Of a DNA stretch of 64,000 nucleotides, positions 60,480-64,000 are shown in pieces. The notes below the pieces were generated by a model. It saw nothing but the letters and a program-made list of their open reading frames with translations, ran no database searches and was not told the DNA's origin. Each line of letters opens with the position of its first letter. The first letter of the stretch is position 1. The position numbers and the translations under genes are program-made. The stretch lies in contig NC_091002.1 in the NCBI RefSeq assembly GCF_041146395.1, forward strand, positions 10,534,501 to 10,598,500, in the 5' to 3' direction. The stretch comes from Eulemur rufifrons (lineage: Eukaryota; Chordata; Mammalia; Primates; Lemuridae).

Positions 60480-61075
60480 TCTGCGTTGATACCATGAGCC
60501 AGGCACTGACCCAGCTGCCAAGGTTCCAATGCTGAGAGACTTCTGGGAAGACAGACAGACAGACATCTAGCAGATACACTTTTAGGTATCTAATTATAAA
60601 CTGAGATAAGTGCTACAGAGAAGGTGCTGTGAAAACATGCAATGGGGAGCCCTGAATTAGTCTATACGGACAGGCTGATGAAGTAATCACTGAGAAGGCA
60701 TCTGAGGAATGAGTAGGCTTGAAATACCTAAAGGCAAGGTGGAGGGGGAGAATTTATCAGATGAAGATCCCAGCATTTGCCAGGTGGGGTGGTAGGAAGC
60801 TTGGTGCATTAGAGAGACTGAGTGTGAAAGGCCTGTTGCCACAGTGAAGTGAGCGGTGCAGAGCTACCCAGCATGAGCTGCTTGGGTGAGAAGGCTGCAG
60901 CAGGCAATGCGAAGTTGCAGTAGGAATTCACTGTCTATCCTAAGGGTAAAGGGGCGTCTTTGAAGGGCTTTAAGCAGGGAGGCAATGACATGACCATATA
61001 AACATTTTCCAAAGGTGGTTGTGACTGCTGTGTGATGCCCAATAGACAAGATAACTTGAAAATCCTCCTGATCCA
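60480..61075 (+). mobile_element. Possible old mammalian interspersed repeat, family not named
   Basis: The order 'atgagccaggcactgaccca', 'ataagtgctacagagaagg', 'gggctttaagcagggaggca' and 'atgacatgacc', then 'gtgactgctgtgtgatg', matches a repeat text common in mammalian introns. Confidence 0.55.
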
Positions 61076-61599
61076 AAACAACAAGAAATGTTTGATAATA
61101 TCACAGCAGAGCTGAACTTACAAAGAAGTAAGAGAGATCCCTGAAGCCATAAATAAAGGGAAATACCCTGAGCATGCTGGCACTGACTTCGTCATCTTCC
61201 CCCTGTCATTTGCTCATTTCAGTAAATAAGAGATGTACCTTTCAATGACCACATAAGAACAGAAGACAAGGCTGGGGGTGTAAGTGGGTTGAGGAATTGG
61301 ATCTGAGACCCCGACATAAGAGAGGAGCCCTTTGATTAGTAAACGGGACACCATACAGTAAGTCTGCTTCTCACAAAATAATATGCTAGAAAGTTTGTCT
61401 GTTTTGACCTGGGCTCTAGTTCAGCTGGGGGGAGTCTTCTCCATAAATATCTTAACACCATGGACATGTTCCAGGTGCATTTGGAGTTTTTTACACTACT
61501 TTCATGGCCCAGACACCTCATGTCAAGAAATTAACATAATAATGGGTCCTGCACAGGTCTTCTCCCTGGGATTTCCTAGCATGGAAGTTTTCTCTGAAA
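61076..61599. other. Intronic DNA, nothing recognised
   Basis: No coding or repeat signature that I can support. Confidence 0.45.
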
Positions 61600-63600
61600 T
61601 TGTCAGTAGAATTAAACTCTAAAGATTTTCTTCTAGCCAGAGCAACAATTAAGCAAGAGAAGGAAATAAAAGTCATCCAAATTAGAAAAGAGGAAGTCAA
61701 ATTATCTCTGTTTGCTGACGGTATGATCTTATATCTAGAAAACCGTAAAGACTCCACCAAAAATCTCTTAGATTTGATAAATGAATTCAGTCAAGTTTCA
61801 GGATACAAAATTAATGGACAAAAATAAGTAACATTTCTATACACTCAATGATCAAGCCAAGAACCAAATAAATCAAGAAGGCAATCCCATTTATAATTGC
61901 TACAAAAAAATACCTAGGAATATATTTAAGGAGATGAAAGATTCACAAAGAAAACCACAAAACACTGATGAAAGAAAATTGTAAATGACACAAACAAATG
62001 GAAAATATCCCATACTCATGGATCAGAAGAATTAATATCATTAAAATGACCATACTGCCCCAAACAATCTACAGATTCAATGCAATCCTTATGAAAATAC
62101 CAATGTCATTTTTTCACAGAATTAGACAAACAATCCTAAAATTCACATGGAACCAAAAAAGAGCCCAAATAGCCAAAGCAATCCTAAGCAAAAAGAACAA
62201 AGCTGGAGGCATCTCATTACCTGACTTAAAATTATACCACAAGGCTATAGTAACTAAGACAGCATGGTACTTGTATAAACACAGACACATAGATCAATGG
62301 AACAGAATAGAGAACCCAGAAATAAAGCCACATGTCTATAACCAACTGATCTTTGACAAAGCTGACAAGAACCTATAATGGGGAAAGGACACCCCCATCA
62401 ATAAATGGTGCTGAGAAAATTGGATAATCATAGGCAGAAGAATGAAACTGGACTCTTGTCTTTCACCATAGACAAAAATCAACTTATGATGGATTAAGGA
62501 CTTAAATGTAAGACCTGAAACCTTAGAAATACCAGAAGAAAACCTAGGGAAAACTCCTCTGGACGTTTGTTTAGGCAAAAAAATTCATGACTAAGACCTC
62601 AAAGGCACAAGCAACAAAAACGAAAATAGACAAATGGGACTTCATTAAACTAAAAAGCTTCTGCACAGCAAAAGAAATTATCAACAGAGTGAACAGACAA
62701 CCTTCAGAATGGGAGAAAGTATTTACAAACTATCCATCTGATGAGGGACTAATATCCAGAATTTACAAGGAACCCAAACAACTTAACAACAACAACAAAA
62801 TCCCCCAAATAATCCCATTAAAACACGGGCAAAGGACATAAATAGACATTTTTCAAAAGAAGACATACAAATGGCCAAAATCATATGAAAAAAATGCTCA
62901 ACATCACCAATCATCAGAGAAATGCAAATTAAAATACAATGAGATACCATCTTACACCAATCAGAATGGCTACTATTAAAAGACAAAAAAGAAGAGATGT
63001 TGGGGAGGATATAGAGAAAAGGGAGCACTTACACACTATTGGTAGGAGTGTAAATTAGTATGAGATTCCTCAAAGAACTAAAACTAGAACTATAGTTGGA
63101 TCCAGAAATCCCACTACTTGGTATCTTCCCAAAAGTAAAGGAATCATTATATTAGAAAGAATCTGGTACTCAGATGTTTATTGCAGCACTTCTCACAATA
63201 GCAAAGATATGGAATCAACCTAAATGTCCATACTGGATGATTGGATACAGAAAATATGGTATGTATGCACAATGGAATACTATTTAGTAATTTAAAAATG
63301 AAATCATGCCTTTTGCAGCAACATAGATGGAACTGGAAGCCATTGTCTTAAGTGAAACTACTTAGAAACAGAAAGACATACACTACCTGCTCTCACTTGT
63401 AAGTGGGAGCTAAATAATGTGTACACGTGGACATAGAGTGTGAAATGATAGATATTGGAAACTCAGGAGTACAGGGAGTGGGAGGGGGTGAATGATGAGA
63501 AATTACTTAATGGATACAATGTACATTATTTGGGTAATGGATACACTAAGAGCCTACATATCACCACTATGCAGTATATCCATGTAGCAAAAAAAGATGT
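61600..63600 (+). mobile_element. L1 (primate L1P-like), plus strand, 5'-truncated
   Basis: It begins inside ORF2. Nt 61600-61827 encode the reverse-transcriptase block ending 'SGYKINGQK', in which the catalytic FADD motif reads FADG. Then come '[20 protein letters not shown]' (61998-62378) and the C-terminal pieces (62587-62841, '[20 protein letters not shown]'), followed by the 3' UTR ('gctctcacttgtaagtggga') and an A-rich end near 63597. Several frameshifts and stops. It is less diverged than the other L1s in the window apart from 52302-53421. Confidence 0.9.
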
Positions 63601-63639
63601 TTAAAATATTTTAGGCTGTGTAAAGCAATAATGACTATG

Positions 63640-64000
63640 TATCAATTGGGGAAGGTGATCAGAATTAAAACATTTTAAGTCCTTGTATTTTTGGACAAGA
63701 GAGTGGGTATGTTGATTAAAATTTAATTTTATTAAGTTATGTGTGTATGTTCAAATTTATGGGGAATTACTAAAATAATAAGAATAGGGTAAATGATTTC
63801 CAAACTAATAGAGGAAAAAAATTGGTATATGAAACCCAGTGAATCCAAAGGAGAAAAAAGAACAAATAGAGGAAAAAATTGAGAAAGAGAAAAAGCAGGA
63901 TAAATAAAAGACAAAAAATGAGGTGATAGAAATAAATTCAAATAGATGAATTATAATAAGCACAAATGGACTAAATTTATTACAGATTGTCAATCTGGAT
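63640..64000 (+). mobile_element. Old L1 inter-ORF/ORF2 start, plus strand, continuing beyond the window
   Basis: 'tagatgaattataataagca', 'caaatggactaaatttatt' and 'cagattgtcaatctggat' correspond to the spacer and the start of ORF2. The same element type occurs at 3880-3970. It is cut by the window end. Confidence 0.65.

Larger units (their letters stand above)
29781..64000 (+). other. Intron 1 of the membrane-protein gene (5' part; continues beyond the window)
   Basis: It begins at the GTGAGT donor at 29781. No further coding exon could be recognised in the following 34 kb. The sequence is dominated by old repeats, and open frames outside them are short, lack similarity I know, or begin at non-ATG codons. 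Inferred: the next exon lies beyond the window, giving a first intron of at least 34 kb. Confidence 0.6.

Noticed and set aside
1..64000. CRISPR array, bacterial operon or prophage-like system
   Set aside because: The window is clearly mammalian (Alu, L1, MIR, Tigger, CpG-island promoter). No regularly spaced direct repeats or prokaryotic gene layout were seen.

Overview
This window is mammalian nuclear DNA, most likely from a strepsirrhine primate (lemur or galago group). The Alu copies carry the strepsirrhine-style 'gctatgatgacaccactgca' and 'gtcatcatagctcac' signatures. The youngest-looking L1 piece (52302-53421) ends in the 'atgggggtccaaacattttgg' type of 3' end that I associate with lemur L1s. 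Assignment to a species is not possible from this window.

Only one protein-coding exon can be supported. A CpG island at about 28.5-30.0 kb contains the first coding exon (29345-29780, + strand) of a gene for a predicted type II single-pass membrane protein. The exon encodes an acidic N-terminus, a run of ten arginines and one hydrophobic helix, and ends at a good splice donor. I could not name the gene. The remaining 34 kb (29781-64000) is read as its first intron, in which no second coding exon is recognisable. A strong CTCF-type motif lies about 6.4 kb upstream of the start codon, and a minimal upstream ORF (ATG-GAG-TAG) lies 226 nt before it.

Layout. 1-2410: near-complete Tigger1 DNA transposon. 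2.5-4.7 kb: old L1. 4.7-5.4 kb: an unexplained open-frame island. 5.4-9.4 kb: MER2, an Alu monomer-like copy, a Tigger-type miniature element and unassigned DNA. 9.5-19.3 kb: about 10 kb of minus-strand L1 debris with an Alu inserted. 19.3-22.6 kb: LTR-like sequence, a second Alu and an L1 tail. 22.6-31.5 kb: the repeat-poor regulatory and promoter block. 31.5-54.6 kb: intron with MIR, L2, MER5A, MER20, a MER44-type Tigger relative nested in an L1, and several minus-strand L1 fragments. 54.6-61.6 kb: largely unique, partly GC-rich intron. 61.6-64.0 kb: plus-strand L1 sequence reaching the window edge.

No new multi-gene system, CRISPR array or operon-like cluster is present. The notable small finds are a 70-bp retrocopy of an mRNA 3' end with perfect 16-bp target-site duplications (24042-24143), a tRNA-Arg 5'-half pseudogene buried in L1 sequence (43882-43916), the two-codon uORF and the CTCF-type site. 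Repeat family names come from recognising consensus features by eye, so sub-family names and edges are approximate.
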